Assembly: GCA_004298015.1 (NCBI GenBank)
Contig: SCSE01000004.1
Coordinates: 1-44,554 of the forward strand
Direction of reading: 5' to 3'
Origin: Rhodanobacter sp.
GTDB lineage: Bacteria; Pseudomonadota; Gammaproteobacteria; Xanthomonadales; Rhodanobacteraceae
DNA: 44,554 bases
Made by a program: the position numbers and the translations under genes
In this document: positions 1 through 8,548 of the stretch, in pieces
Layout of the letters: every line of letters begins with the position of its first letter
How positions within the stretch are numbered: the first letter of the stretch is position 1
The notes under the pieces: generated by a model
Database searches by the model: none
Seen by the model: the letters and a program-made list of their open reading frames with translations, nothing else
What the model was told of the DNA's origin: nothing

Positions 1-118
1 CCATAGGATGGGTCTATCGGAAGGAGCGCATAGTGGTTCTATGCAAGCCTGACGAGAGACTCAGCCTATGGATGAGAGCACAATCGCAGCCCGAAGGTTT
101 CTACGGCCCACGCTCCTA
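1..118 (-). repeat. Left copy of a ~118-bp dispersed repeat
   Basis: The first 118 bases are the reverse complement of 44421-44537 with about five mismatches. Read on the minus strand, the unit starts with AGGAGCGTGGGCC and ends with CCCATCCTATGG. It contains an internal hairpin (GCATAG, loop TGGTT, CTATGC, at 28-44). AGGAGCG near one end and CGCTCCT near the other form imperfect terminal inverted repeats. The stop codon TAG of the LacI-type gene lies on the boundary of the unit. No protein is encoded. The AGGAGCG head resembles the start of REP-like intergenic repeats of pseudomonads and xanthomonads, but assignment to a named family is not possible here. Confidence 0.85.
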
Positions 119-1129
119 GGTGGAACGCAGAATCAGCTCGACCGGAAGGGTTTCCGAACGCGGCGACTCGCCACGGATCAAGGCCAATACTTTGCGGGCC
201 AGCAGGATCCCGCCCTCCTGCCAGTCCTGCCGCACCGAACTCAGCGGCGGCAGGAAACTCGCACTCAGAGGCATGTCGTCGTAGCCGACCACCGAGACGT
301 CGGCGGGAACCGAACGCCCCAACTCCAGCGTAGCCCGAATCGCGCCCATCGCCAGCAAGTCGTTGCAGGCGAAGATGGCATCGAAATTGACCTGGCGCGC
401 ATGCAGCGAATGCACCGCATCCATACCCGAATCAGGGGTGAATTCGTCACGTCGCATCAGCAGCGGCTTGATCCCATGGACACCGAGCGCATCCACGAAA
501 CCGTCCAGCCGCTCGAAGATTTCCGGATGACTGGGATTGCCGATGAACACCGGACGGCGACGGCCAATGGCGACGAAATGATCGGCCACCGCGGCGCCAC
601 CGCGGCGATTGTCGCTGCCAACGACGACATGAGTGTCAGCGCTCGAACCGGCGCCCCAGACCACCATCGGCAAGCCCATCTTGTCGAAACGGCGCACCGC
701 ATCCTGGTGCACACCCTGCCCCAGCAGGATCACTCCGTCAGCCGCCTGCACCGCTGCCGCACTGGCTCCCTGGCGGGTAGTCAGCAGCACGCTGAAGCCG
801 GCGGCAGTGAGTTCCTGCGAGATACCGCCGAGCAGCACCAGCGGATAGGGATCGAACATGCTGCGGTCCGTCGATGGCTTCATTTCCACGATGACCGCCA
901 CGGTGTGGCTGCGACGCAGGCGCAGATTGCGCGCGCTCACATTGAGCTTGTAGCCATGCTCTCGCGCCAAGGTCTGGATACGCTCACGCGTCTCGGCATT
1001 GACCAGCGGGCTTTCGCTCAGCGCCCTTGAAACAGTGATCTTCGACAACCCGGCCAGATCTGCCAGATCGGCCATGGTCAGATTTCCCGAACGGTGATCC
1101 GTGTTCTGCTTTTTGCCTGTCCGACTCAA
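116..1129 (-). CDS. LacI-family transcriptional repressor of the alpha-glucoside locus
   Basis: This is a DNA-binding repressor with a periplasmic-binding-protein-like sensor domain. The N-terminal helix-turn-helix reads MADLADLAGLSKITVSRAL, the standard LacI/PurR motif, and is followed by the hinge (NVSARNLRLRRSHTVAVIV). The sensor domain carries GVILLGQG, VVGSDNRRGG and the family-typical AIFACNDLLAMGAI and VPADVSVVGYDDMPLS. A TTG start at 1129 is preferred because GGGAGG lies 8 nt upstream and it leaves a normal lead-in to the helix-turn-helix. ATG 1075 would begin right at the motif, and ATG 1243 or 1300 would add a low-complexity tail. It is divergent from the GH65-phosphoglucomutase gene and faces two palindromes at 1396-1421. 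The inferred role is local repression relieved by an alpha-glucoside or its breakdown product. The TAG stop lies on the edge of the left-end repeat. Confidence 0.9.
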   Translation of the reverse strand: MSRTGKKQNTDHRSGNLTMADLADLAGLSKITVSRALSESPLVNAETRERIQTLAREHGYKLNVSARNLRLRRSHTVAVIVEMKPSTDRSMFDPYPLVLLGGISQELTAAGFSVLLTTRQGASAAAVQAADGVILLGQGVHQDAVRRFDKMGLPMVVWGAGSSADTHVVVGSDNRRGGAAVADHFVAIGRRRPVFIGNPSHPEIFERLDGFVDALGVHGIKPLLMRRDEFTPDSGMDAVHSLHARQVNFDAIFACNDLLAMGAIRATLELGRSVPADVSVVGYDDMPLSASFLPPLSSVRQDWQEGGILLARKVLALIRGESPRSETLPVELILRST

Positions 1130-1506
1130 CGGCACGGCCTCCCGATAGATGTATAGATGCCCGGAATCCGGACCCGACCTCTTGGACGACGATGCGCTGG
1201 CGCCCCCGAGCGAAGCCTCGCCAAAGCTTCCTGCGGTTCGCATGACATACGCAGTGTGGCCATTTGCAGGCGATGCGTCCAACCCGATTCGGATACCCAC
1301 TGACTGGACCAGTGATCGAGGATGTCAGCTGGCATCTTCGGCAGCACCGGTCGCATTCACGAAGTCACGCCCTCAGGCGAATGACATCGATACCAGATAT
1401 CGATATCTTGATATCGATATCATTTGCTGGCAAGCTCGACACCACGGTCAGCGCGGGTGAGGCGCCGATAGCACCCATACCTTCAATCAAACAGCGTGCC
1501 CTTCCT
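1130..1506. other. Divergent regulatory region between repressor and GH65 operon
   Basis: This stretch separates the LacI-type gene from the GH65 operon. It holds the double palindrome described separately. The reading frame of the GH65 fusion stays open through it, with ATG codons at 1264 and 1381. The encoded residues have no GH65 similarity that I can see, and the palindromes would fall inside the coding sequence if 1381 were used. No clear -35/-10 pair is visible. A TTGATA hexamer at 1408-1413, overlapping the second palindrome, is the best -35 candidate but lacks a good -10. Confidence 0.5.
1396..1421. promoter_or_regulatory. Tandem palindromic operator, probable LacI-family binding sites
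   Basis: GATATCGATATC occurs at 1396-1407 and again at 1410-1421, separated by TT. Each copy is a perfect 12-bp palindrome centred on CG, the central dinucleotide typical of LacI/GalR-family operators. The centres are 14 bp apart, between one and one and a half helical turns. The site lies between the divergent LacI-type repressor and the GH65-phosphoglucomutase gene. No other copy was noticed upstream of the TonB receptor, MFS or second GH65 genes, so one promoter probably controls the whole run. Confidence 0.72.
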
Positions 1507-4500
1507 GTGGACGAGCAATTGTCAAACCCGATTTCCGACTTGAATCCGGCTCCTCCGGAGGATCACGCGGCCGATCCGTGGCAATTGATACGCCACGACA
1601 TCAACCCGAGCGGGTTTGCCCAGAACGAAAGCCTGTTCGCCCTCGCCAACGGCACGTTGGGCGTCCGCGCCGGACTGGAGGAAGACCCCAGCCCCAGCCA
1701 AGGCACCTTTCTGGCCGGCGTTTGGGAGCGTTCGCCGATTGACTATCACGAGCGCTTCCCCGGGTTCGCCAGCCACACCGATACCCGTATCCCCGTCGCT
1801 GACGGCTCGCGTATCCGCTTGCGATTGGGCGAAACGCCGGTTCGTCTGAGCGAAGGCGAATGGCTCGCGTTTGAACGAAAACTCGACCTGCGCAGTGGCT
1901 GCTACAAACGAACCCTGCGCTGGCGCGCCCCCGGCGGCGGGACGCTGGAGATCGAATCGGAGCGCATTGTCGCCCTTGGCGAACCCGGTCTGCTGGCGAT
2001 GCGCTATCGCGTCCGTTCCATCGACTACACCGGCCCGATTGCCCTGGAATCCGCGATCGACACCTCGCGCGGCGCAGCGGGACAGGGCGCTGATCCGCGC
2101 ATCGGCGCGCACCTCGACGGCGGCCTGCAGATGCACGATTCGCGTGCTGGCGAAACCGTCGCCTGGGTCGCGCAGCAGACCACCCACAGTGCCATTCGTC
2201 TGGTCTGCGGCCAACGCCACCGGCTGCTCGACGCCCGCCTGCGCATGCGCGCCCCACTGTCCATGCCGCAGGGCGTAGCCCAATCCTTCGTTGGCACACT
2301 GACCCCGGGGGACGAGGTCGCACTGGAAAAGCACGTTGCCTATGCATGGTCGACGCCCGGTGGCAGCGAGCCTGACCATAAACTGCTCGACCGGGTCGAA
2401 AAAACCCTGGAGAAAACTGTCGCGATCGGGTATTCGGCGCTGCTCGCACGACAGGCGCACACCCTGGAAAGCTTCTGGCGCGAGGCCGACCTGGGTCTCG
2501 ACGCCGATCCAGGCATCGAACAGGCGTTGCGCCTCAACCTGTTTCACCTGTTCCAGTCCAGCAGCCGTGACGGCGCCAGCAGCACCGCCGCCAAGGGCCT
2601 CACCGGCGAAGGCTACGAAGGTCACTATTTCTGGGACGCTGAAGTCTTCATGCTCCCCGCACTGGTGACGACCGCTCCGGAGCTGGCACGCGGCATGCTG
2701 GTCTACCGTCATCGCACACTGGAGCGCGCGCGCCTGCATGCCCGCGAAATGGGCCACCGGCGAGGCGCGCTGTATCCCTGGCGCACGATCAGCGGCAACG
2801 AATGTTCTGCCTACTTCCCCAGCGGCTCGGCGCAATACCACATCAATGCGGCCATCGCCTGGGCGGTACGCCTGTACGTCGATGCCAGCGGCGACCGGGC
2901 ATTCCTGCTGACACATGGCGCCGAAATGCTGTTCGAGACCGCCCGCATCTGGCTCGACATCGGCCACTTCAGCGAACGCCGCAATGGTGCGTTCTGTATC
3001 CATGAAGTCACCGGGCCGGATGAGTACTCCGCACTGGTCGACAACAATCACTACACCAACCGCATGGCACAGCGACACCTGCAGGATGCCGCTGCCGTCG
3101 CCGAATCGATGGCGGCCGACCACCCGTCCGAATACGCCGCACTCGCCGCACGCATCGACCTGCAGATCGACGAACCGGCGCAATGGCGCCGCGCCGCACA
3201 AGTCATGCACCTGCCGGTCGACGCTGCACTGGATATCTTTCCGCAAGACGACGGCTTTCTCGACAAACCGCGCCTGCCCGCCGAGCTTGCCCACGTACCC
3301 GGCAAACAGCCGCTGCTGCTGCGACTGCACCCATTGGGTATCTATCGGCATCAGGTATGCAAGCAGGCCGATACCCTGCTGGCCCTGATGCTTGCCGGAG
3401 ACCAGGTCGACGTTGCCGCCAAGCGTCGCAATTTCGACTACTACGAAGGGGTCACGATCCACGACTCCACTCTGTCGGCATCGACCTTCGCCGTGATGGC
3501 CGCGGAAGTCGGCCACGCAGCGAAGGCCTACCGCTATTTTCTCGACACTTTACGGGTCGATCTGGACGACCTGCACGGCAACGCATCCCATGGCGTGCAC
3601 ATGGCTGCGATGGCCGGCAGCTGGCTGGCCCTGACCTGGGGTTTCGGCGGCCTGCGTGTGCGTGACGGCAAGCCTTCGCTGGCGCCGCAATTGCCTGACC
3701 GCTGGAGGAGCTATCGGTTTGGACTGCGCTGGCAGGACGCGAACCTGCGGGTGGAGGTCGACAGCAAGGGGGTTCGCTACACGCTGACCACGGGCACGCA
3801 GCTGGCATTCCTGCATCGCGGCCAGCCGCAGCAGCTGCATGCGGGGGAGTCCCTGCAGCTGCCGCATGCCGGGGAAATCCCGCCACGCCACGCATTGCCG
3901 CGCCGGCTGAAAGCGGTGATCTTTGATCTGGACGGCGTTATCGCCGATACCGCTGTCGTACACGACGCCGCCTGGCGAAAACTGGCCAACGAGATCGGCG
4001 TGCCGTTTGATGACTCCCTCGGTGTCCGCCTCAAGGGCGTCGACCGGCGCGGCTCGCTGGAGATGCTTCTCGCCGGTGGAGCGCGCACCTTTTCGGAAAG
4101 CGAAAAGCAGGCGCTGGCCGCACGCAAGAACGACTACTACCGGCAACAAATTGAACACTTCGGACCGCAGGATCTGCTGCCCGGGGCACGGGATGCGATT
4201 GAATCGGCGCGGCGCGCGGGACTCAAGACCGGCCTGGCCTCGGCCAGTCGCAATGCACCGATGCTGCTCGAGCGCCTCGGCATTGCCGACCTGTTCGACT
4301 ACGTCGTCGACGCGAACCTGATCAGTCGCTCCAAACCCGATCCTGAAATTTTCCTGGCGGCGGCAAACGCACTCGGCGTGGCACCGGACGAATGTCTCGG
4401 TGTGGAGGACGCCGCCGCTGGCATTGCCAGCATCCATGCCGCGGGGATGACAGCGGTGGGGGTAGGACAGGCCGATGCCTTGCCCGATGCCGATGTGCTG

Positions 4501-4548
4501 CTGCCGAACGTCGCCGCGTTCGACATGCGCATGTTTACCACGGAGTAA
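1507..4548 (+). CDS. GH65 disaccharide phosphorylase fused to beta-phosphoglucomutase
   Basis: This two-enzyme cytoplasmic fusion has about 1013 residues from the GTG at 1507. Residues ~20-770 are a GH65 inverting phosphorylase with the hallmarks GHYFWDAEVF, HEVTGPDEY (general acid Glu506), CKQADTL and the phosphate-binding HDSTLSAS (652-659). These indicate phosphorolysis of an alpha-glucoside (maltose, trehalose, kojibiose or nigerose type) to beta-glucose-1-phosphate plus glucose. From ~799 it is a HAD beta-phosphoglucomutase with FDLDGVIADT (nucleophile Asp807, acid/base Asp809), LKGVDRRGSLEMLL, ASASRNAP, KPDPEIF and GVEDAAAG. It would pass the product directly to glucose-6-phosphate. No signal peptide is seen. 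The start is uncertain: ATG 1381 is open but would place the operators in the gene, and TTG 1519 is also possible. The exact disaccharide cannot be read from the sequence. Confidence 0.93.
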   Translation: MDEQLSNPISDLNPAPPEDHAADPWQLIRHDINPSGFAQNESLFALANGTLGVRAGLEEDPSPSQGTFLAGVWERSPIDYHERFPGFASHTDTRIPVADGSRIRLRLGETPVRLSEGEWLAFERKLDLRSGCYKRTLRWRAPGGGTLEIESERIVALGEPGLLAMRYRVRSIDYTGPIALESAIDTSRGAAGQGADPRIGAHLDGGLQMHDSRAGETVAWVAQQTTHSAIRLVCGQRHRLLDARLRMRAPLSMPQGVAQSFVGTLTPGDEVALEKHVAYAWSTPGGSEPDHKLLDRVEKTLEKTVAIGYSALLARQAHTLESFWREADLGLDADPGIEQALRLNLFHLFQSSSRDGASSTAAKGLTGEGYEGHYFWDAEVFMLPALVTTAPELARGMLVYRHRTLERARLHAREMGHRRGALYPWRTISGNECSAYFPSGSAQYHINAAIAWAVRLYVDASGDRAFLLTHGAEMLFETARIWLDIGHFSERRNGAFCIHEVTGPDEYSALVDNNHYTNRMAQRHLQDAAAVAESMAADHPSEYAALAARIDLQIDEPAQWRRAAQVMHLPVDAALDIFPQDDGFLDKPRLPAELAHVPGKQPLLLRLHPLGIYRHQVCKQADTLLALMLAGDQVDVAAKRRNFDYYEGVTIHDSTLSASTFAVMAAEVGHAAKAYRYFLDTLRVDLDDLHGNASHGVHMAAMAGSWLALTWGFGGLRVRDGKPSLAPQLPDRWRSYRFGLRWQDANLRVEVDSKGVRYTLTTGTQLAFLHRGQPQQLHAGESLQLPHAGEIPPRHALPRRLKAVIFDLDGVIADTAVVHDAAWRKLANEIGVPFDDSLGVRLKGVDRRGSLEMLLAGGARTFSESEKQALAARKNDYYRQQIEHFGPQDLLPGARDAIESARRAGLKTGLASASRNAPMLLERLGIADLFDYVVDANLISRSKPDPEIFLAAANALGVAPDECLGVEDAAAGIASIHAAGMTAVGVGQADALPDADVLLPNVAAFDMRMFTTE

Positions 4549-4641
4549 GCGGCGAGCCCAGGAGAACCGACCAGAGCGCCGGCTCCTATCCAACCATCAC
4601 GACAACGCAACACCATCAAGCAACTTCCGGGGAGTCACCAG

Positions 4642-7161
4642 ATGAATACCAAGCAATTGACCCGATTGGCACTGTCCGCAGCGATCGCCGCGACCTTGTT
4701 TTCAGGTGCCGCACTGGCCCAGGACAGCGGGCAGTCGCAAAGCGCCGCTGCCAAGAAGTCCGCGACGCCACCACCCAATGCCAGCAACCCCACGTCGCTT
4801 CAGCAGGTCGTGGTTACCGGCACAGCTACTTACGGTGGCGTAAAAAAAATCGATGCCAGCTACTCGATCACGACTGCCAACGCCGAGCAAATCAGGGAGG
4901 CCAACCCGGTCAGCTCGGCCGACCTTCTGAAAATGTCACCGGGCGTCTACCCGGAATCGTCCGGCGGTGAAACTGGCGCCAACATTGAAGTTGCCGGCTT
5001 CCCCGGTGGCGGTGATGCGCCGTATGCCACGTTCGAGATGAACGGCTCGCCGTTGTATCCGATGTCGACATTGTCGTTCATGGAAAACTCCTCCATGTTC
5101 CGCCTCGATGACACGGTCGACCGCGTGGAAATCGTGCAAGGCGGCCCTCAGGTGCTGTACGGCACGGGCCAGCCTGGCGTGACCGCGAACTTCATGCTCA
5201 AGCAGGGTACCGCGGTGCCCTCAGGCGACATCGGACTGACCTACGGTTCCGAAGGCAAGGAACGGCTCGACGGCTTCCTCGGCTTCAAGGTGGCCGACGG
5301 CTGGTACGGCAGCATCGGCGGCTTCTGGCGCAAGTCCGATGGTGTGCGCGCGCCGCAGTTCCCGTCCGACAATGGCGGTCAGCTGACAGCGACCTTGAGC
5401 CATGACCTGGATAACGGCGACGTGATGTTCTATGCGCGCCGGCTGAAGGACAAGAATCAGTTTGTCACCGACACTCCCATCCTCAATCCGTCGTCGGGCC
5501 AGTTCTCGGCCTATCCCGGCTTCAGCCCGCTGACCGGCACCTTCGGCAGCAATGCCGATCGCCGCTCCACCCTCGCGATCACACCTTGCACCACTGCCGG
5601 CTGCACCCCGGGCAGCATGCCGGTCGATCTGGCGAATGGCCGCGGCGCCGATATCCATATCGTCGGTGGCAACCTCGATCTCGATTTCGATTCCGGCTGG
5701 TCGCTGTCGGACAAGTTCAATCTGACCGGCGGCCAGATGAACACGACGTCTTTCTTCAGCACCGGCAACAACCCGACGACGCTGGCCAACTACATTGCCA
5801 ACGCCGAAACCTCGTATGGCCTGCCGGCGGGATTGACCGCGACCGCTACCTACCGCAACGGTGGCGCGGCCGACATGAATCAGAACGTCAACGATCAGGG
5901 CCTGTGGTACGTCCACAAGAACATCAAGGCGTTCACCAACGAACTGCATCTGAGTACGCAATTGTTCGATGGCAACACGCTGACGGTAGGCAACTACACC
6001 GCGGTGTACTCGGCCGAAGACCAGTGGTATCTGGGCAACAGCATGTTGCTGCAGGCGAAGAACAATCCGAACCCGATCGTGGTTTCCTTGAGCAACGGCA
6101 CCAATACCTATGCACTGACCGACCCGCAGGGCTTCTCCGGCAGCTCGTTCTACACCTTGCATGAAAAATGGAATGCCGTGAACACGGCGTTCTTTGCCAC
6201 CGATTCCTGGAAGCTCGACAACTGGCTGCTTGATGCCGGTGTTCGTGTGGAACACCAGAATGCGACTGGCTTCATCCAGAACAACAAGTCTGGCGACCTC
6301 GATAACAACCCGAATACCTTGTACAACAACAACGCGTCGTACCTGACCAGCGGCGGAACCAACATCCCTTACTCGAAGACCGCACCGTCGTGGACACTAG
6401 GCGCCAATTACCAGTTCAACGACAACATGAGCGCCTACCTGCGGCTCAATCATGGCGTGCACTTCCCCGGCTTCGACGACTTGCGCGGTCTGCCCAGCAC
6501 GCCGGTGCAGACCATCCACAACACCGAAGTCGGCTTCAAGTTCCAGAACGACTGGATCTACGCGGACATCAGTGCCTATCTGCGCCAGTTCGATGGGGTG
6601 CCGTACACCATCACCACCACCAACGGCCAGCAGTCGTTCGTCTACGGGTCGGACACCAAGGGCCTGAACTTCCACACGGTAATCAAGCCGTTCGAGCACT
6701 TCTCGTTGGCCCTGACCGGCGACTACATGGATGGTCACTACACGCACTACAACGACTGCGTGCAGTACATCGCCCAGAATGGCAGCACCCAGTGCACCAG
6801 CATCAATGGCATGCAGTTGCAGCGGCAACCGAAGTTCCAGGCACGCTTCACGCCGGCGTATGAGGTGCCGACCGACTGGGGCAACATGAAGTTCTGGTTC
6901 ACCTATGAGTACATTGGCAACCGCTATGGCGACCTGATCCAGCAGCAGCCGCTGGGCAACTATTACGATCTGGCGATCGGTGCCATGGCCAACATCGGTC
7001 AGAACTGGCAGCTGCGCCTGCAAGGCACCAACATCACCAACCAGATCGGCATCACCGAAGGCAACTCCCGCCTGTTCGGCTTCGCCAGCAGCAACGGGGT
7101 GATTCTCGCCCGCTCGATCCAGGGCCGCGAGGTCAATTTCCAGGTGAAGTACCTGTTCTGA
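4642..7161 (+). CDS. TonB-dependent outer-membrane receptor, probable alpha-glucoside importer
   Basis: This is an 839-residue outer-membrane barrel driven by TonB. It has a signal peptide (cleavage after ALA, about residue 26), a TonB-box-like LQQVVVTGT near residue 53, then a plug domain with LLKMSPGVYP, DDTVDRVEIVQGGPQVLYG and GVTANFMLKQGT. The rest is a long beta-barrel ending in GREVNFQVKYLF, with the terminal Phe usual for outer-membrane assembly. Start ATG 4642 follows GGGGAG at a good distance. It sits 93 bp after the GH65-phosphoglucomutase gene and before the MFS gene, so uptake of the same sugar is inferred. Two Cys pairs (CTTAGC and DCVQYIAQNGSTQC) may form loop disulfides. An iron-siderophore role cannot be excluded from sequence alone, but the context argues for sugar. 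Confidence 0.93.
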   Translation: MNTKQLTRLALSAAIAATLFSGAALAQDSGQSQSAAAKKSATPPPNASNPTSLQQVVVTGTATYGGVKKIDASYSITTANAEQIREANPVSSADLLKMSPGVYPESSGGETGANIEVAGFPGGGDAPYATFEMNGSPLYPMSTLSFMENSSMFRLDDTVDRVEIVQGGPQVLYGTGQPGVTANFMLKQGTAVPSGDIGLTYGSEGKERLDGFLGFKVADGWYGSIGGFWRKSDGVRAPQFPSDNGGQLTATLSHDLDNGDVMFYARRLKDKNQFVTDTPILNPSSGQFSAYPGFSPLTGTFGSNADRRSTLAITPCTTAGCTPGSMPVDLANGRGADIHIVGGNLDLDFDSGWSLSDKFNLTGGQMNTTSFFSTGNNPTTLANYIANAETSYGLPAGLTATATYRNGGAADMNQNVNDQGLWYVHKNIKAFTNELHLSTQLFDGNTLTVGNYTAVYSAEDQWYLGNSMLLQAKNNPNPIVVSLSNGTNTYALTDPQGFSGSSFYTLHEKWNAVNTAFFATDSWKLDNWLLDAGVRVEHQNATGFIQNNKSGDLDNNPNTLYNNNASYLTSGGTNIPYSKTAPSWTLGANYQFNDNMSAYLRLNHGVHFPGFDDLRGLPSTPVQTIHNTEVGFKFQNDWIYADISAYLRQFDGVPYTITTTNGQQSFVYGSDTKGLNFHTVIKPFEHFSLALTGDYMDGHYTHYNDCVQYIAQNGSTQCTSINGMQLQRQPKFQARFTPAYEVPTDWGNMKFWFTYEYIGNRYGDLIQQQPLGNYYDLAIGAMANIGQNWQLRLQGTNITNQIGITEGNSRLFGFASSNGVILARSIQGREVNFQVKYLF

Positions 7162-7181
7162 GTTGAACACGTCACTTGATG

Positions 7182-7215
7182 GGCGCCCCGGATCCGTCGC
7201 ACGATCCGGGGCGCC
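7182..7215 (+). other. Perfect 13-bp hairpin between TonB receptor and MFS genes
   Basis: GGCGCCCCGGATC (7182-7194) pairs without mismatch with GATCCGGGGCGCC (7203-7215) across an 8-nt loop. No T-run follows, so it is not a standard intrinsic terminator. It lies 20 bp after the receptor stop codon and 36 bp before the MFS start. A role as a 3' stabiliser of the receptor message, or as an attenuator of downstream genes, is inferred. Confidence 0.7.
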
Positions 7216-7251
7216 GCTTCACCCGTTCCAGGCCTGTCCGTAGAGAGCGCC

Positions 7252-8517
7252 ATGACCCGATACCGCATGATTGTCGCCCTGGCGCTGATCTACATGATCT
7301 TCGCGATCCTGCTCAACAGTGTCGGCACGGTAATCCTGCAGTCGATCTACAGCTTCGGTGTGGGCAAGCCGCAGGCCAGCTTGCTCGAGCTGTTCAAGGA
7401 TCTTCCGATCGCGATCACCTCGTTCCTGGTTGCCTCGTTCCTCCCCCTGCTCGGTTACCGCCGCGCGATGATGCTGGCGCTGGCGATTGTCGGCAGCGCC
7501 TGTGTGTTGATGCCGCTGTATCCCGGCTTCCATACCACCGAATTGCTGTTTACCTGCATCGGCATCTCCTTTGCGCTGGCCAAGGTCGCGGTGTACTCCT
7601 CGATCGGCCTGCTCACCTGCGACAAGGCCGAACACGGTCGACTGACCAATACCATCGAAGGCCTGTTCATGGTCGGCGTGCTGGCCGGCGGCTGGATTTT
7701 CAGCGCCTTCATCGATCACGCCGCACCGGCCAACCTGGTGTGGCTCAACGTCTACTGGCTGCTGGCGGCCCTGTGTGTCGTGGTCATCGTGCTGTTGGCG
7801 ACCTCCGAGCTCGACGAATCGGCGGCGCATACCGACCGTACGAATTCGATGCGCGGTTCGCTGCTGGAAATGCTGAGCTTGTTCGTACGCCCGCTGGTCT
7901 ATGTGTTCCTGATCTCGGCCTTTCTCTACGTGTTGATCGAGCAGAGTTTCGGCACCTGGTTGCCGACCTTCAACAACGAAGTTCTCAAGCTGCCCAATGC
8001 GATGAGCATCCAGCTCGCCAGCATTCTCGCCGGCATGACCGCGATCGGTCGACTCGGCGCCGGCCAGGTACTGCGGCGCATGCACTGGTATGTGCTGCTG
8101 AACCTGTGCGTGGTCGGTATGGGCCTGCTGGTGGTGCTGACCCTGCCGCTGGCGGAACATGTGGTAGCCCGACCTGGTGTCGGCTGGTTCAATGCGCCGA
8201 TCGCCGCCTACCTGATCCCGATCATCGGCCTGCTGATGGCACCGATCTATCCGGTGATCAATTCGGTGGCGCTCAGCTCGCTGCCGAAACCGTCACATGC
8301 TGCGATGACCGGCCTGATCGTGATTTTTTCCGCGCTCGGCGGCACCCTCGGCTCGCGCATCACCGCTATCGTGTTTTCGCGATTCAATGGCATCGATGCG
8401 TTCTATTTTTCACTGATCCCGATGAGCCTGGTGTTGATCGCGCTGTTCTTCTTCAAGCGCGAAACCGATCGCTCCGAGCGTGCCGCCGCCATCACCCTTT
8501 CGCTCACTGCGAAATAA
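7252..8517 (+). CDS. MFS sugar transporter, inner membrane
   Basis: This is a 421-residue integral membrane protein with about twelve hydrophobic segments in two halves, separated by a charged stretch around residues 180-205 (ELDESAAHTDRTNS). The first segment begins almost at the N-terminus (ALALIYMIFAILLNSVGTVIL). Loop residues such as RRAMMLALAIVG after TM2 match the MFS pattern. ATG 7252 is preceded by a weak AGAGAG ribosome site. It lies between the TonB receptor and the secreted GH65 in the same direction, so it probably carries the intact disaccharide or the glucose released in the periplasm into the cytoplasm, where the phosphorylase fusion acts. Substrate assignment is by context only. 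Confidence 0.88.
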   Translation: MTRYRMIVALALIYMIFAILLNSVGTVILQSIYSFGVGKPQASLLELFKDLPIAITSFLVASFLPLLGYRRAMMLALAIVGSACVLMPLYPGFHTTELLFTCIGISFALAKVAVYSSIGLLTCDKAEHGRLTNTIEGLFMVGVLAGGWIFSAFIDHAAPANLVWLNVYWLLAALCVVVIVLLATSELDESAAHTDRTNSMRGSLLEMLSLFVRPLVYVFLISAFLYVLIEQSFGTWLPTFNNEVLKLPNAMSIQLASILAGMTAIGRLGAGQVLRRMHWYVLLNLCVVGMGLLVVLTLPLAEHVVARPGVGWFNAPIAAYLIPIIGLLMAPIYPVINSVALSSLPKPSHAAMTGLIVIFSALGGTLGSRITAIVFSRFNGIDAFYFSLIPMSLVLIALFFFKRETDRSERAAAITLSLTAK

Positions 8518-8548
8518 ATAGTCCGACCTCGACGCTCCTGGAGTCACC

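Noticed and set aside
1522..3516. 664-residue minus-strand frame opposite the GH65 gene
   Set aside because: It is a GC-skew shadow of the GH65-phosphoglucomutase gene; no recognisable motif and no ribosome site.
7182..7215. Hairpin as an intrinsic terminator
   Set aside because: No T-run follows the stem, and the downstream MFS and GH65 genes seem to belong to the same operon.
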